Shown here: positions 19,279 through 28,242 of the stretch, one piece after another | Layout of the letters: each line of letters opens with the position of its first letter | How positions within the stretch are numbered: the stretch's first letter is position 1 | NCBI RefSeq assembly: GCF_008364625.2 | Contig: NZ_CP126604.1 | Location: 124,001-188,000 of the forward strand | Length of the DNA: 64,000 bases | Origin: Enterobacter dykesii | Lineage (GTDB): Bacteria > Pseudomonadota > Gammaproteobacteria > Enterobacterales > Enterobacteriaceae | Reading direction: 5' to 3' | Notes under the pieces: model-generated | Told to the model about the DNA's origin: nothing | What the model saw: the letters and a program-made list of their open reading frames with translations, nothing else | The model's database searches: none | Made by a program: the position numbers and the translations under genes

Positions 19279-20664
19279 ATGACTACTCATCATTCGCTGT
19301 ACAGCCAGATCCCCGCTACCGACCGTCTCCTTCGCGAGCCCCGCATTCATGCTGCCGTTGAGCGTTTTGGCCATACCGCGACGGTGGAGATGTTACGCCT
19401 GCTTCAGGACGAAGCCCGATGCGCTATTCAGGCAGAAAACGCCTTGCCCGACTGGTGCGCAGCGTGGGAGCAGGAAGTTGAAAACCGGCTGGATGAGAAA
19501 GCGCAAAGCGCGTTACGCCCGGTGATTAACCTGACCGGTACCGTGCTGCATACCAACCTGGGACGCGCGCAGCAGGCGGATGAGGCTATCGCGGCGGTTG
19601 TGCAGGCCATGCGGGCGCCCGTGACGCTGGAGTACGATCTGGACGGCGCCGGACGCGGGCATCGTGACCGGGCGCTGGCGGATCTGCTGTGCCAGCTGAC
19701 CGGTGCGGAAGATGCCTGCATTGTGAATAACAACGCCGCAGCGGTACTGCTGATGCTGGCGGCCACCGCCAGCGGCAAAGAGGTGGTGGTTTCCCGCGGC
19801 GAGCTGGTGGAGATTGGCGGGGCGTTTCGTATTCCGGACGTGATGCGCCAGGCTGGCTGCACGCTATATGAAGTGGGCACCACTAACCGCACCCATGCGA
19901 AAGATTATCGCGCGGCGGTGAATGAAAATACCGCCCTGCTGATGAAGGTCCACACCAGCAATTACCATATTGAAGGCTTCACCAAAACGGTTGAAGAGGG
20001 CGAGCTGGCGGCGATTGGCCGCGAACTGAATATTCCGGTGATTGCCGATCTCGGCAGCGGCTCGCTGGTGGATCTGAGCCTTTACGGGCTGCCGAAAGAG
20101 CCGATGCCGCAAGAGATGATTGCTGCGGGCGTCAGCCTGGTCAGCTTTTCCGGCGACAAGCTGCTGGGCGGGCCGCAGGCCGGGATTATCGTCGGCAAGC
20201 GCGAGCTGATTGCGAAGCTGCAGCAGCATCCGCTCAAGCGCGCCCTGCGAGCCGATAAAATGACGCTTGCCGCGCTGGACGCGACGCTGCGGCTCTATCT
20301 CCACCCGGAAAAACTGGCCGACCGCCTGCCTACGCTGCGTCTGTTAAACCGCGATGCCGCCTCGATTCGCGCCCAGGCCGAGTTACTGCTGCCGCGTATT
20401 GCCCCGCACTACCCCGATTTTGACGTTCGCATTGAACCCTGCCAGTCGCAGATTGGCAGCGGTTCGCTGCCGGTGGACAGGCTACCGAGTGAAGCGCTCA
20501 CGTTCACCCCGCGTGACGGCCGCGGCAGCCACCTTGAAGCCCTGTCGTCGCGCTGGCGTGGCCTTCCCGCGCCGATTATCGGGCGGATTTACGATGGCCG
20601 AATGTGGCTGGATCTGCGCTGCCTTGAAGATGAAGAGCGATTTCTGGAGATGTTGTTGAAATGA
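19279..20664 (+). CDS. selA: L-seryl-tRNA(Sec) selenium transferase
   Basis: Pyridoxal-phosphate enzyme that converts seryl-tRNA(Sec) to selenocysteyl-tRNA(Sec) using selenophosphate. From ATG at 19279 ([20 protein letters not shown]) it has 461 residues, against 463 in E. coli. An open frame extends upstream but lacks similarity. Visible motifs are [41 protein letters not shown] and the Schiff-base lysine in [15 protein letters not shown] (about residue 293). It overlaps selB by 4 nt (ATGA). The ribosome binding site is weak (CCAGG). Confidence 0.96.
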   Translation: MTTHHSLYSQIPATDRLLREPRIHAAVERFGHTATVEMLRLLQDEARCAIQAENALPDWCAAWEQEVENRLDEKAQSALRPVINLTGTVLHTNLGRAQQADEAIAAVVQAMRAPVTLEYDLDGAGRGHRDRALADLLCQLTGAEDACIVNNNAAAVLLMLAATASGKEVVVSRGELVEIGGAFRIPDVMRQAGCTLYEVGTTNRTHAKDYRAAVNENTALLMKVHTSNYHIEGFTKTVEEGELAAIGRELNIPVIADLGSGSLVDLSLYGLPKEPMPQEMIAAGVSLVSFSGDKLLGGPQAGIIVGKRELIAKLQQHPLKRALRADKMTLAALDATLRLYLHPEKLADRLPTLRLLNRDAASIRAQAELLLPRIAPHYPDFDVRIEPCQSQIGSGSLPVDRLPSEALTFTPRDGRGSHLEALSSRWRGLPAPIIGRIYDGRMWLDLRCLEDEERFLEMLLK

Positions 20665-22508
20665 TTATTGCCACCGCCGGTCACGTCGACCATGGAAAAA
20701 CCACGTTGCTGCAGGCGATTACCGGCATAAACGCCGACCGCCTGCCGGAAGAGAAAAAGCGCGGCATGACCATCGATCTGGGCTATGCCTATTGGCCCCA
20801 GCCTGATGGCCGCATACTGGGTTTTATAGATGTACCGGGGCATGAAAAGTTTCTGTCTAACATGCTGGCGGGCGTGGGCGGCATCGATCATGCCCTGCTG
20901 GTGGTGGCCTGCGATGACGGCGTGATGGCGCAAACCCGCGAGCACCTGGCGATTCTGCAGCTGACCGGCAACCCGCAGCTGACCGTGGCGCTGACCAAAG
21001 CCGATCGCGTGGATGACGCACGCGTCAGCGAGGTGCGCGAAGCGGTACAGGCGACCTTGCAGGAGTATGGTTTTGCCGATGCACCGCTTTTTGTCACCGT
21101 GGCGACAGAAGGGCGCGGTATCGATGAACTTCGCCACCACTTACAGCAGCTTTCGTCGCGTGACCACGCCAGTCATCACCGCTTCCGTCTGGCAATTGAC
21201 CGGGCGTTTACCGTCAAAGGCGTGGGGCTGGTGGTGACCGGTACGGCGCTGAGCGGTGAAGTGAAAGTGGGGGATAGCCTGTGGCTGACGGGCGTTAACA
21301 AACCGATGCGCGTGCGCGGCCTGCATGCGCAAAATCAGCCCGCGGAGCGTGCTCATGCCGGGCAGCGGATCGCGCTGAACATTGCAGGGGATGCGGAAAA
21401 AGAGCAGCTTAACCGCGGCGACTGGCTGCTGGCCGATGCCCCACCTGAGCCGTCTGAACGCGTCATTGTCTCCCTGCAGACAAACGTGCCCCTGACCCAA
21501 TGGCAGCCGCTGCATATTCACCACGCGGCCAGCCATATCACCGGGCGCGTGTCGCTGCTGGAAAACGACCTTGCCGAACTGGTATTCGATTCTCCGCTCT
21601 GGCTTGCAGACAACGATCGTCTGGTTCTGCGTGATATTTCCGCGCGGGAAACGCTGGCCGGGGCACGGGTGGTCGCGCTGAATCCACCGCGACGCGGCAA
21701 GCGTAAACCTGAATATCTGCAGTGGCTGGCAGCGTCGGCGCAGGCCAGCGATGATAACGCCGCGCTGCGGGTGCATCTCGATCGCGGTGCGGTGAGCCTG
21801 CGTGATTTTGCATGGGCACGCCAGCTGAGCGAGGAAGGGTTACGCCTGCTGGCCCAGCAGCCGGGCTTTATTCAGACTGGAAACAGTCTGCTAAACGCCC
21901 CGGTTGCTGCACACTGGCAGCGTAAAATACTGAACACGCTCGCAACGTACCATGAACAGCATCAGGATGAGCCTGGCCCGGGCCGTGAGCGTCTGCGGCG
22001 CATGGCGCTGCCGATGGAAGACGATGCGCTGGTGCTGCTGCTGATTGAAAACATGCGCGAAAGCGGGGCGATCAAAAGCCACCACGGCTGGCTGCATCTG
22101 CCGGATCACAAGGCCGGGTTCACCGAAGAGCAAGAAGCGGTATGGCAAAAAGTGGCCTCGCTGTTTGGCGATGAGCCGTGGTGGGTTCGCGATCTGGCCC
22201 GCGAAACGAATACCGACGAGCAGGTAATGCGTCAGGTATTGCGCCATGCGGCGCAGCAGGGGCTGATAGTCGCGATCGTGAAAGATCGTTATTACCGTAA
22301 CGATCGCATTGTGGCTTTTGCGAACCTGATCCGCGAGCTGGATCAGGAGCGGGGCTCTACCTGTGCAGCCGATTTCCGCGACCGGCTGAACGTGGGCCGC
22401 AAGCTGGCGATTCAGATCCTGGAGTATTTCAACCGCATCGGCTTTACCCGCCGTCGCGGTAACGATCATTTATTGCGAGATTCGTTATTATTTCCTGAAA
22501 CTCCGTGA
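20661..22508 (+). CDS. selB: Selenocysteine-specific elongation factor SelB
   Basis: GTPase that brings selenocysteyl-tRNA to UGA codons by binding the SECIS hairpin. The 615 residues hold an EF-Tu-like G domain with [10 protein letters not shown] (about 6-15), the effector segment [24 protein letters not shown] and TKAD. Translation-factor barrel domains follow ([19 protein letters not shown]), then four C-terminal winged helices that bind SECIS RNA (about 370-615, ending [24 protein letters not shown]). It is translationally coupled to selA. Confidence 0.97.
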   Translation: MIIATAGHVDHGKTTLLQAITGINADRLPEEKKRGMTIDLGYAYWPQPDGRILGFIDVPGHEKFLSNMLAGVGGIDHALLVVACDDGVMAQTREHLAILQLTGNPQLTVALTKADRVDDARVSEVREAVQATLQEYGFADAPLFVTVATEGRGIDELRHHLQQLSSRDHASHHRFRLAIDRAFTVKGVGLVVTGTALSGEVKVGDSLWLTGVNKPMRVRGLHAQNQPAERAHAGQRIALNIAGDAEKEQLNRGDWLLADAPPEPSERVIVSLQTNVPLTQWQPLHIHHAASHITGRVSLLENDLAELVFDSPLWLADNDRLVLRDISARETLAGARVVALNPPRRGKRKPEYLQWLAASAQASDDNAALRVHLDRGAVSLRDFAWARQLSEEGLRLLAQQPGFIQTGNSLLNAPVAAHWQRKILNTLATYHEQHQDEPGPGRERLRRMALPMEDDALVLLLIENMRESGAIKSHHGWLHLPDHKAGFTEEQEAVWQKVASLFGDEPWWVRDLARETNTDEQVMRQVLRHAAQQGLIVAIVKDRYYRNDRIVAFANLIRELDQERGSTCAADFRDRLNVGRKLAIQILEYFNRIGFTRRRGNDHLLRDSLLFPETP

Positions 22509-22528
22509 CCCCCGTCGTAAAGCCGTTA

Positions 22529-22555
22529 CCGGTTGGCGAGAAAATCGCCAGCCGG
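22529..22555. other. Hairpin between selB and aldB
   Basis: CCGGTTGGCGA and TCGCCAGCCGG can form an 11-bp stem with one G-U pair around a 5-nt loop. There is no T-run, so it is a weak terminator candidate; it may be an mRNA end-stabilising structure. Confidence 0.4.
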
Positions 22556-22593
22556 AACTACCCTTGATGTACACCAACAGCAAGGAGACGGTC

Positions 22594-24132
22594 ATGACAA
22601 ACAATCCTCCCTCATCGCGTATCCAGCCCGGCGAGTATGGTTTTCCCCTCAAGCTGAAGCCCCGTTATGACAACTTTATTGGCGGCGACTGGGTGGCACC
22701 CGTCGACGGCGAATACTATTCCAACCTGACCCCCGTTACCGGCCAGCCGCTGTGCGAAATAGCCAGCTCAGGCAAGCGCGACATCGATCTGGCGCTGGAT
22801 GCGGCGCACAAAGCGAAAGATAAATGGGGCCACACCTCCGTTCAGGATCGTGCGGCCATTTTGTTCAAAATCGCCGACCGGATGGAGCAGAATCTGGAGC
22901 TGCTGGCGACGGCGGAAACCTGGGATAACGGCAAGCCGATCCGGGAAACGATGGCGGCAGACGTGCCGCTGGCCATTGACCACTTCCGCTATTTTGCCTC
23001 CTGCATTCGCGCTCAGGAGGGCGGAATAAGCGAGGTAGACAGCGACACCGTGGCGTATCACTTCCACGAACCGCTGGGCGTCGTCGGGCAAATCATTCCG
23101 TGGAACTTCCCGCTGCTGATGGCGAGCTGGAAAATGGCGCCCGCGCTGGCCGCCGGCAACTGCATTGTGCTGAAACCGGCGCGTCTGACCCCGCTCTCGG
23201 TGCTGCTGCTGATGGAAATCGTTGGCGATCTTCTGCCGCCGGGCGTGATTAACGTGGTCAACGGCGCGGGCGGTGAGATAGGAGAATATCTGGCTACCTC
23301 GAAACGGATCGCTAAAGTGGCGTTTACCGGGTCGACGGAAGTGGGCCAGCAGATTATGCAGTACGCCACGCAGAACATCATTCCGGTTACCCTGGAGCTG
23401 GGCGGGAAATCCCCGAACATCTTCTTCGCGGACGTGATGGAGGAAGAGGATGTCTTCTTCGATAAAGCCCTGGAAGGGTTCGCGCTGTTTGCGTTTAACC
23501 AGGGCGAAGTCTGCACCTGCCCGAGCCGCGCGCTGGTGCAGGAGTCCATCTATGAGCGCTTTATGGAGCGGGCCATTCGCCGCGTAGAGTCTATCCGCAG
23601 CGGTAACCCGCTCGATAACGTCACGCAGATGGGGGCGCAGGTCTCGCATGGACAGCTGGAAACTATCCTCAACTACATCGATATCGGCAAGAAAGAGGGG
23701 GCGGATATTCTGACCGGCGGTCGCCGTAAGGTGCTCGGCGGGGATCTGCAGGAAGGGTATTACCTTGAGCCGACGATCCTGTTCGGTCAGAACAACATGC
23801 GCGTCTTCCAGGAGGAAATTTTCGGACCGGTACTGGCCGTGACCACCTTCAAAACGATGGAGGAGGCGCTGGAGATTGCCAACGACACGCCGTATGGCCT
23901 GGGTGCCGGCGTCTGGAGCCGTAACGGTAATCTGGCTTATAAAATGGGCAGAGGCATTCAGGCCGGGCGCGTATGGACCAACTGCTACCACGCCTATCCG
24001 GCGCACGCGGCATTTGGCGGTTATAAGCAATCGGGCATCGGGCGTGAAACCCACAAGATGATGCTGGAACATTATCAGCAGACGAAATGTTTGCTGGTCA
24101 GCTACTCCGATAAACCGCTGGGGCTGTTCTAA
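22594..24132 (+). CDS. aldB: Aldehyde dehydrogenase B
   Basis: NADP-dependent oxidation of acetaldehyde and other aldehydes to acids; in E. coli it is a stationary-phase enzyme under RpoS and CRP. The ATG giving [28 protein letters not shown] produces 512 residues, the E. coli length. Motifs are [33 protein letters not shown], catalytic glutamate in [11 protein letters not shown] and catalytic cysteine in [12 protein letters not shown]. It lies 85 nt after selB. The yiaY alcohol dehydrogenase found between them in E. coli is absent. Its stop overlaps the convergent yiaU by 4 nt. Confidence 0.96.
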   Translation: MTNNPPSSRIQPGEYGFPLKLKPRYDNFIGGDWVAPVDGEYYSNLTPVTGQPLCEIASSGKRDIDLALDAAHKAKDKWGHTSVQDRAAILFKIADRMEQNLELLATAETWDNGKPIRETMAADVPLAIDHFRYFASCIRAQEGGISEVDSDTVAYHFHEPLGVVGQIIPWNFPLLMASWKMAPALAAGNCIVLKPARLTPLSVLLLMEIVGDLLPPGVINVVNGAGGEIGEYLATSKRIAKVAFTGSTEVGQQIMQYATQNIIPVTLELGGKSPNIFFADVMEEEDVFFDKALEGFALFAFNQGEVCTCPSRALVQESIYERFMERAIRRVESIRSGNPLDNVTQMGAQVSHGQLETILNYIDIGKKEGADILTGGRRKVLGGDLQEGYYLEPTILFGQNNMRVFQEEIFGPVLAVTTFKTMEEALEIANDTPYGLGAGVWSRNGNLAYKMGRGIQAGRVWTNCYHAYPAHAAFGGYKQSGIGRETHKMMLEHYQQTKCLLVSYSDKPLGLF

Positions 24133-25091
24133 TCGCCCTGCTCAGGCCGTCCATGGGCGGCCTGAGCTATTTGCTGGCGCAGGCAGTTCAGAACGCCATC
24201 CAGAACGTATTGCACGCGCCAGGGTTGGTATTCGCGTTTGCGGAAGATGGCCGTCAGATCGAGCCACCACTCTTCCTGATGCGGGAAGCAGGGGACCAGC
24301 ATCCCTTGCGTTAATTCTCTTTTCAGACTCTCTTTTGGCGCAAAAACAATCCCAAGATTATTTCTTGCCAGCTCCAGGGCCGTCTGCGTATTGTCGCAAA
24401 TATAATTACCGGTCACCCGGTAGTCATGCACGTTATCGCTGCCATGCACGCGGAAACGCCATATATTTGCATCATCGACCAGCATGGAATCAATGAGAAT
24501 ACAGGAGTGATTAATTAAATCTTCAGGTCCCTTTAAGGGATGCTTATTTAAATACTCAACGGTTGCAAATGCCGTAACGGAATATTTTGTTAACACGCTG
24601 GCAACCAGACTTTCGTCTTTCGGCTGCGCATAGGTAATTAAAATATCGCAGTCATCTGGAAACGAAACACCTTCAGCAAATTCATTGCGATCCAGATTGT
24701 ACGTTTTCAGGGATATGCGGATGTCACCGATATCCTCGATTTTGTGGATCACATGCCGCGACAGATAGGTCACAATACCCGTAGGGGCGTAAATCGTGAC
24801 CTTACCGCGTTTTTCATGCTTGTAATCAGCAATGAAATTAACAAGTTGCGTGTTTTTATCCAGCGTGGCGTTAACGTAGGGAAGTAACGCTTCACCGAAC
24901 TGAGTAAGAGCCAGCTGGCGCGTGGTGCGTTCAAAAACCTTGAGTCCAACCCGCGTTTCAAAATCAGACAGATATTTGCTGACGTTGGCCTGCGCCATGC
25001 CCAGCAGGGCGGCGGCATCACCAATGCTGCGAGTTGCGGCGATGACGGATATGATTTTTAATTCGCGTGGCTTTAGCTGTAAATTACTCAT
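24129..25091 (-). CDS. yiaU: LysR-family regulator YiaU
   Basis: A 320-residue LysR-type regulator. The winged-helix N-terminus (about 5-65) reads [47 protein letters not shown] periplasmic-binding-like effector domain follows. Divergence from yiaT and convergence with aldB match E. coli yiaU, so it probably controls yiaT. Start ATG 25091 is preferred; a GTG three codons upstream is possible. Its 3' end contains a 9-bp perfect inverted repeat (24140-24148 and 24159-24167) that could also end aldB transcripts. The effector is unknown. Confidence 0.82.
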   Translation of the reverse strand: MSNLQLKPRELKIISVIAATRSIGDAAALLGMAQANVSKYLSDFETRVGLKVFERTTRQLALTQFGEALLPYVNATLDKNTQLVNFIADYKHEKRGKVTIYAPTGIVTYLSRHVIHKIEDIGDIRISLKTYNLDRNEFAEGVSFPDDCDILITYAQPKDESLVASVLTKYSVTAFATVEYLNKHPLKGPEDLINHSCILIDSMLVDDANIWRFRVHGSDNVHDYRVTGNYICDNTQTALELARNNLGIVFAPKESLKRELTQGMLVPCFPHQEEWWLDLTAIFRKREYQPWRVQYVLDGVLNCLRQQIAQAAHGRPEQGD

Positions 25092-25211
25092 CCTGCGCAC
25101 CCATCTATATGATTTTATATATAATATTATATAAACCGCAGCGTTGCATTGGCAAATTTGTAACCATTATTATGCGCCTCGCTTGTTTGGCATTTTAATG
25201 GATTACATGTA

Positions 25212-25952
25212 ATGACTATTAAATACAATTTACTCATCGCTGCCACGTTATTTGCAACATCATCAGCAATGGCCGGTGACTTTTCACTAGGAGCGGGGGC
25301 TGTATTTAATGAGTCTCCTTACAAAGGCTATAACGAAAATACGACCGCAGTACCGTTAATTAGTTACGAAGGCGATAGCTTTTATGTTCGCCAGACCACG
25401 GGCGGATGGATCCTGTGGAAAGACGCAAAAAATGAACTCAGCCTGACCGCATCGTGGATGCCGCTGCATTTCGATCCTGATGACAACGACGACCATCAGT
25501 TGAAAAAGCTTGATGAGCGTAAAGCTTCTGCCTTCCTCGGCGGCGCGTACTACCGCCACGAAAGCTGGGGTTCGCTGAAAATGGCGGTCTCGGGAGATGC
25601 CACGGATGAAAGCGGCGGTATGATCGGCGAGGTTTCTTACTTCCGTCCAATCAGGATGGAACGCCTGACCCTGACGCCCTCTGTCGGTATTTTCTATAGC
25701 GACGAAAGCTATAACGACTACTACTACGGTGTATCCGGCAGCGAGTCTCGCCGCTCCGGACTGGATGAATATACCGCCGGTGACAGCTGGACGCCATACG
25801 TTGGTCTGGCGGCTAAATATCAGTTAACCCAGAAGCTATACCTCAACGCCAGCGCGGTTTACACCGTTTTGCCTGACGACGTGAAGAACAGCCCGATGAT
25901 CGATCGCGACGACAGCTTCGCGCTGATGACCGGCCTGACCTGGCGTTTCTGA
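25212..25952 (+). CDS. yiaT: YiaT, MipA/OmpV family outer-membrane protein
   Basis: A 246-residue protein with a signal peptide (MTIKYNLLIAATLFATSSAMA cut before GDFSLG). Amphipathic beta strands follow, rich in aromatic residues, ending LMTGLTWRF with a terminal phenylalanine typical of outer-membrane barrels. Motifs of the MipA/OmpV family include GAGAVFNESPYKGYNE and VPLISYEGDSFYVRQTTGGW. Family members act as scaffolds for murein enzymes or as porin-like barrels; the role of this one is unknown. It is divergent from yiaU across an AT-rich 120-bp gap. Confidence 0.85.
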   Translation: MTIKYNLLIAATLFATSSAMAGDFSLGAGAVFNESPYKGYNENTTAVPLISYEGDSFYVRQTTGGWILWKDAKNELSLTASWMPLHFDPDDNDDHQLKKLDERKASAFLGGAYYRHESWGSLKMAVSGDATDESGGMIGEVSYFRPIRMERLTLTPSVGIFYSDESYNDYYYGVSGSESRRSGLDEYTAGDSWTPYVGLAAKYQLTQKLYLNASAVYTVLPDDVKNSPMIDRDDSFALMTGLTWRF

Positions 25953-25961
25953 TGCGCTAAA

Positions 25962-26048
25962 GCCGGGTGGCGGCTTCGCCTTGCCCGGCCTACATGGACT
26001 GCCATCGCAGTTTTACGTAGGCCCGAGCAAGCGAAGCGCTGCCGGGCA
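25962..26048. repeat. BIME: two inverted REP-like units after yiaT
   Basis: A first unit (AGCCGGGTGGCGGCTTCGCC to TTGCCCGGCCTA) and an inverted second unit (GTAGGCCCGAGCAAGCGAAG to GCGCTGCCGGGCAT) are separated by about 25 bp. This is the paired arrangement of bacterial interspersed mosaic elements. The rest of the gap to ysaA (26049-26335) holds a CCGGGC/GCCCGG hairpin near 26183-26200 and the hicB-like remnant. Confidence 0.8.
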
Positions 26049-26241
26049 TATTTGAGAGCACCTATCTCCCGTTTCCCTTTCCGTCATGACTTCCTCATTA
26101 ATATTCCTGATACGCTAATGCGATCTGCGCCATCAATAAAGGTGCGTATCATGATGTATCATTCTTAAAGAAATTTATACCGGGCACTCTCGCCCGGATT
26201 TGGCGACGGGCGCGAATTAAGCACGGATATCAGGAGTCGTT

Positions 26242-26316
26242 ATGTTTTATCCGGCTTACATCCATTCTGATTCCGACGGTAGCGCCAGCGGCTATCTCAA
26301 AAGAACTGGATTTTAA
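26242..26316 (+). pseudogene. Remnant of a hicB antitoxin gene (first ~18 codons, then truncated)
   Basis: A 24-codon frame with a strong ribosome binding site (AGGAG, 6 nt upstream) begins MFYPAYIHSDSDGSASGY. That is, as I remember it, the start of one group of HicB antitoxins (normally continuing FPDVPGCFFAGD). After the tyrosine the frame runs LKRTGF and stops, so the rest of the antitoxin is missing. No hicA toxin frame is seen upstream. This sits where E. coli K-12 carries yiaJ-yiaS. It could instead be a chance leader peptide for ysaA, which starts 19 nt later. Confidence 0.5.
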
Positions 26317-26335
26317 CGTGCGCGAGGCGTAACAC

Positions 26336-26791
26336 ATGAACCGATTTATCGTGGCGGATGCGGAAAAATGCATTGGGTGCCGCACCTGCGAAGTGGCCTG
26401 CGCGGTGTCGCATCAGGACATCGTCTCCGCAAATGCCTTTTCGCCCCGCCTTCGGGTGGTTAAGGGGGACGACTACACAACGGCAGTGGGTTGCCATCAG
26501 TGCGAGGACGCGCCGTGTGCTAACGTCTGTCCAACTCATGCCATCAGCCGTACGGCGGGAGCCTGGCTCGTTGAGCAGACGCGCTGCATTGGGTGCAAAA
26601 GCTGTATGGTGGCGTGTCCGTTAGGGGCGATGCAGGTGCGCCTGGAGGGAAATAGGGCGCAGGCGCTGAAATGTGATTTATGCCTGCATCGCGAAGGCGG
26701 ACCGGCCTGCGTGGAGGCCTGTCCAACCCACGCGTTGCGCTGCGTTGATCCTGCCAGACTACGCGCCGAACGGCTGCATAATCTGGCGTAA
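26336..26791 (+). CDS. ysaA: YsaA, ferredoxin-like 4Fe-4S protein (HycB/HyfA type)
   Basis: A 151-residue electron-transfer protein with four cysteine clusters: CIGCRTCEVAC (about 11-21), CHQCEDAPCANVC, CIGCKSCMVAC and CDLCLHREGGPACVEAC. It should bind four [4Fe-4S] clusters, like the small iron-sulfur subunits of formate hydrogenlyase and related oxidoreductases. No catalytic subunit is adjacent, so its redox partner is unknown. GAGG lies upstream of the ATG. It is convergent with avtA, 4 nt apart, as in E. coli. Confidence 0.9.
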   Translation: MNRFIVADAEKCIGCRTCEVACAVSHQDIVSANAFSPRLRVVKGDDYTTAVGCHQCEDAPCANVCPTHAISRTAGAWLVEQTRCIGCKSCMVACPLGAMQVRLEGNRAQALKCDLCLHREGGPACVEACPTHALRCVDPARLRAERLHNLA

Positions 26792-26795
26792 GAAC

Positions 26796-28052
26796 TTACT
26801 GACCGTCTTCGCGCCAGGCTTTTTCAATTTCTTCGGCGAGAATTTTAACACCCGCTTCGATTTTTTCCGGATCGGGCACGTAGTTCATGCGCATGCACTG
26901 GTGAGTATGCGGCCACGGCTTATCCAGCCCCGGGAAGAAATAATCGCCCGGTACCATCAGCACGCCGCGCTTTTTCAGGCGCTGGTAGAGCAGTTCGGTG
27001 GTGATAGGCAAATCCTTAAACCACAGCCACAGGAAAATTGCTCCTTCAGGTTTGTGAATCAGGCAGCGTTCTTCCGGCAAGTAGCGGCGAAGTATCGCAA
27101 TCGTCTCCTGAACGCGCTGGTAATAGTATGGCTTGATCACGTCATTCGACAGACGCAGCAGGTCGTTGCGCTTAATCATTTCGCACATCATCGCCGGGCC
27201 AATGCCGCCCGGTGAAAGGCTGATAATGCCGTTCATATTGGTAATGGCGGTGATGATTTTCTCGTTGGCGATGATGATGCCGCAGCGGCTGCCCGGCAGA
27301 CCCAGCTTAGAGAGGCTCATGCACAGGACAATGTTCGGGTTCCACAGCGGACGTGCTTCGCTGAAGATAATGCCCGGGAACGGCACGCCGTAGGCGTTAT
27401 CGATCACCAGCGGAATACCGTGCTGATTCGCCAGCACATCCAGCTTCATCAGTTCGTCGTCGGTGATCACGTTGCCCGTTGGGTTAGTCGGGCGCGATAC
27501 GCAGATCATGCCCGTCTCTTCACCAATATGCAGGTGTTCAAAATCGACGTGATATTTGAACTGGCCTTCCGGCAGCAGCTCGATGTTCGGGCGCGCGGAG
27601 ACGAACAGATCCTCTTCCAGGCCGGAATCAGCGTAGCCGATATACTCCGGTGCCAGCGGGAACAGCACTTTTTTGGTGGTGCCGTCGGCGCGACGCCCTG
27701 CGAACAGGTTAAACAAGTAGAAAAACGCGCTCTGGCTGCCGTTTGTCAGTGCAATATTCTGTGGTTCGATATCCCAACCCAGCTCGTCACGCAGCATTTC
27801 GGCGAGGAGTGCCAGCAGTTCGGTTTTACCCTGCGGGCCGTCGTAATTGCAAAGCGCATCGGTTGCTTTGCCGCTTTCCAGCATCTGAGCGAGCAGCGTC
27901 TGGAAATAGGTATTCATCTCCGGGATTTGAGCCGGGTTTCCGCCGCCGAGCATGATTGCGCCCGGTGTGCGCAGCCCGTCGTTGAGATCCTCCATCAGGC
28001 GAGTAATGCCTGAATGGCGGGTAAATTTGTCGCCGAAAAGTGAAAACGTCAT
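26796..28052 (-). CDS. avtA: Valine-pyruvate aminotransferase (transaminase C)
   Basis: Transfers the amino group between alanine/pyruvate and valine/2-ketoisovalerate, linking alanine and branched-chain amino acid synthesis. ATG at 28052 gives MTFSLFGDKFTRHSGI and 418 residues (E. coli 417). An in-frame upstream extension has no similarity. Fold-type I PLP motifs include VSRPTNPTGNVI, IDNAYGVPFPG and the lysine segment SLSKLGLPGSRCGII. Convergent with ysaA. Confidence 0.96.
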   Translation of the reverse strand: MTFSLFGDKFTRHSGITRLMEDLNDGLRTPGAIMLGGGNPAQIPEMNTYFQTLLAQMLESGKATDALCNYDGPQGKTELLALLAEMLRDELGWDIEPQNIALTNGSQSAFFYLFNLFAGRRADGTTKKVLFPLAPEYIGYADSGLEEDLFVSARPNIELLPEGQFKYHVDFEHLHIGEETGMICVSRPTNPTGNVITDDELMKLDVLANQHGIPLVIDNAYGVPFPGIIFSEARPLWNPNIVLCMSLSKLGLPGSRCGIIIANEKIITAITNMNGIISLSPGGIGPAMMCEMIKRNDLLRLSNDVIKPYYYQRVQETIAILRRYLPEERCLIHKPEGAIFLWLWFKDLPITTELLYQRLKKRGVLMVPGDYFFPGLDKPWPHTHQCMRMNYVPDPEKIEAGVKILAEEIEKAWREDGQ

Positions 28053-28206
28053 AGCAGGTGATCTGTCGAGCTTATTTTGAAAGTGGGTAACCATAACGCT
28101 AGCACCGTGCTGGTGCAAATCGGGTGATGTGGTCGGATTTGTTGTTTTGTATGGGGGAGTGGGATTTATGTAGTGAATAGTTCTGGTGGATTTTCCCTCA
28201 GCCCAT

Positions 28207-28227
28207 CCCTCTCCCACAGGGAGAGGG
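28207..28227. repeat. Hairpin repeat (CCCTCTCCC family) between malS and avtA
   Basis: CCCTCTCCC-ACA-GGGAGAGGG, a perfect 9-bp stem with a 3-nt loop, preceded by CCCTCAGCCCAT as in other copies of the family. It lies just after the malS stop. Confidence 0.8.
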
Positions 28228-28242
28228 AACTGGAGTGTGCCG

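Noticed and set aside
26110..26331. A stop-free frame across the hicB-like remnant containing PGTLARIWRRARIKH, faintly like a HicA C-terminus
   Set aside because: It has no start codon or ribosome binding site and runs through a CCGGGC/GCCCGG hairpin. The similarity is too short to call a hicA remnant.
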